Shown here: positions 20,910 through 21,248 of the stretch, piece after piece
How the letters are laid out: each line of letters opens with the position of its first letter
Position numbering within the stretch: position 1 is the first letter of the stretch
Source of the DNA: Candidatus Methanophagaceae archaeon
GTDB taxonomy: Archaea; Halobacteriota; Syntropharchaeia; Alkanophagales; Methanospirareceae
Direction of reading: 5' to 3'
NCBI GenBank assembly: GCA_013374505.1
Contig: QENJ01000046.1
Location: forward strand, 1-21,248
DNA: 21,248 nt
Notes under the pieces: generated by a model
What the model was told of the DNA's origin: nothing
The model's input: the letters and a program-made list of their open reading frames with translations, nothing else
The model's database searches: none
Position numbers and translations under genes: made by a program

Positions 20910-21248
20910 ATGAAAGATACGATTACAGAATTATTCTTCTTTTCAGAGGAAGATTTAAAGGATTTTCACTATGACACGCACAAGTTCGGCGGATTGCGCT
21001 TCTTCTTAGAACTTGCTGTTTTTTTGGCGGTGAAACTGGGCATTGACAATCCAAAGAGCGTTATAAGCTTTTTCAGGATGTGTCGAAAGTTTCTTGTGAC
21101 AATTGAAGGATTGCGGGCATACGATGGCTACAAGTATCCAGCTTCCGTCATGATTGATTTTTTGCTATTTGTGCGTTTATGTCGCTTCAAAACGCGAGAA
21201 GAGGGCTTAGAATTCCTTGAACGGCACAAAGGCTGGGCTATGGCATTG
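20910..21248 (+). CDS. Probable transposase N-terminal part, running off the window
   Basis: An open frame of 113 codons from ATG 20910 to the window edge without a stop; GGGGGA at 20900-20905 serves as ribosome binding site. An in-frame ATG at 20898 is an alternative that would be nearly leaderless. Residues include MKDTITELFFFSEEDLKDF, GIDNPKSVISFFRMC, YKYPASVMIDFLLFVRLCRF and REEGLEFLERHKGWAMAL. The pattern of an all-helical region ending where an ALGL...P..STFSRF motif would be expected resembles N-termini of IS4/IS5-like archaeal transposases. The catalytic part lies outside the window, so this is a family-level guess. Its position next to the IS630 copy supports it. Confidence 0.6.
   Translation, partial: MKDTITELFFFSEEDLKDFHYDTHKFGGLRFFLELAVFLAVKLGIDNPKSVISFFRMCRKFLVTIEGLRAYDGYKYPASVMIDFLLFVRLCRFKTREEGLEFLERHKGWAMAL

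Overview
This window looks like a piece of a euryarchaeal chromosome of roughly 45% GC. The archaeal signs are a family B replicative DNA polymerase ending in a PCNA-binding motif, a single-domain archaeal histone, the start of a Kae1 (KEOPS) gene, an archaeal-type FtsY, a short 'core' methionine synthase with no folate-binding half, a surface protein with a PGF-CTERM-like tail, and TATA-like boxes about 25-50 bases ahead of most starts, several of which imply leaderless transcripts. Methane-cycling or syntrophic Halobacteriota-type archaea such as the ANME-1 group would fit, but no methanogenesis marker is present, so that placement is only an inference.

Layout. Bases 1-3000 are read leftwards: a KTN/TrkA-N plus UspA-like regulatory protein, translationally coupled to a CPA2-type cation/proton antiporter, then the start of kae1, which runs off the left edge. 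From 3029 rightwards come polB, a histone with its own strong promoter and a hairpin/T-run terminator, a 347-base gene-free stretch with two more terminator-like hairpins, then ftsY followed after 17 bases by an unrecognised 358-residue protein. Bases 8227-12963 are read leftwards again: ubiX, a tandem pair of paralogous exported surface proteins (one with a Pro/Thr stalk and a C-terminal anchor), a small P-loop fragment resembling the start of MobB, a TIM-barrel sugar isomerase/epimerase-like protein and an AEC-family transporter. From 13052 rightwards come a phosphohexomutase, the core methionine synthase, a translationally coupled pair made of a P-loop ATPase and a TPR protein, a possible 49-residue membrane peptide, and prs (PRPP synthetase).

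The right end (19276-21248) is a mobile-element zone. A decayed IS630-type element (1275 bp, TIRs, TA target duplication, DD34E transposase) carries a nested 111-bp MITE-like insertion with its own inverted repeats and a 7-bp target duplication. Removing the insertion plus one duplication copy restores the transposase frame exactly, leaving one in-frame TAG. A scrap resembling the start of an IS481-like transposase lies to its left. The N-terminal part of another probable transposase runs off the right edge.

Most genes are core housekeeping: replication, chromatin, protein export, tRNA modification, PRPP, sugar-phosphate and methionine metabolism. The best candidate for an uncharacterised system is the ATPase/TPR pair at 15589-18239. 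It has the parts of a STAND-type sensor (P-loop switch plus a recently duplicated TPR array) split over two coupled genes. The unknown protein cotranscribed with ftsY is the next most interesting.
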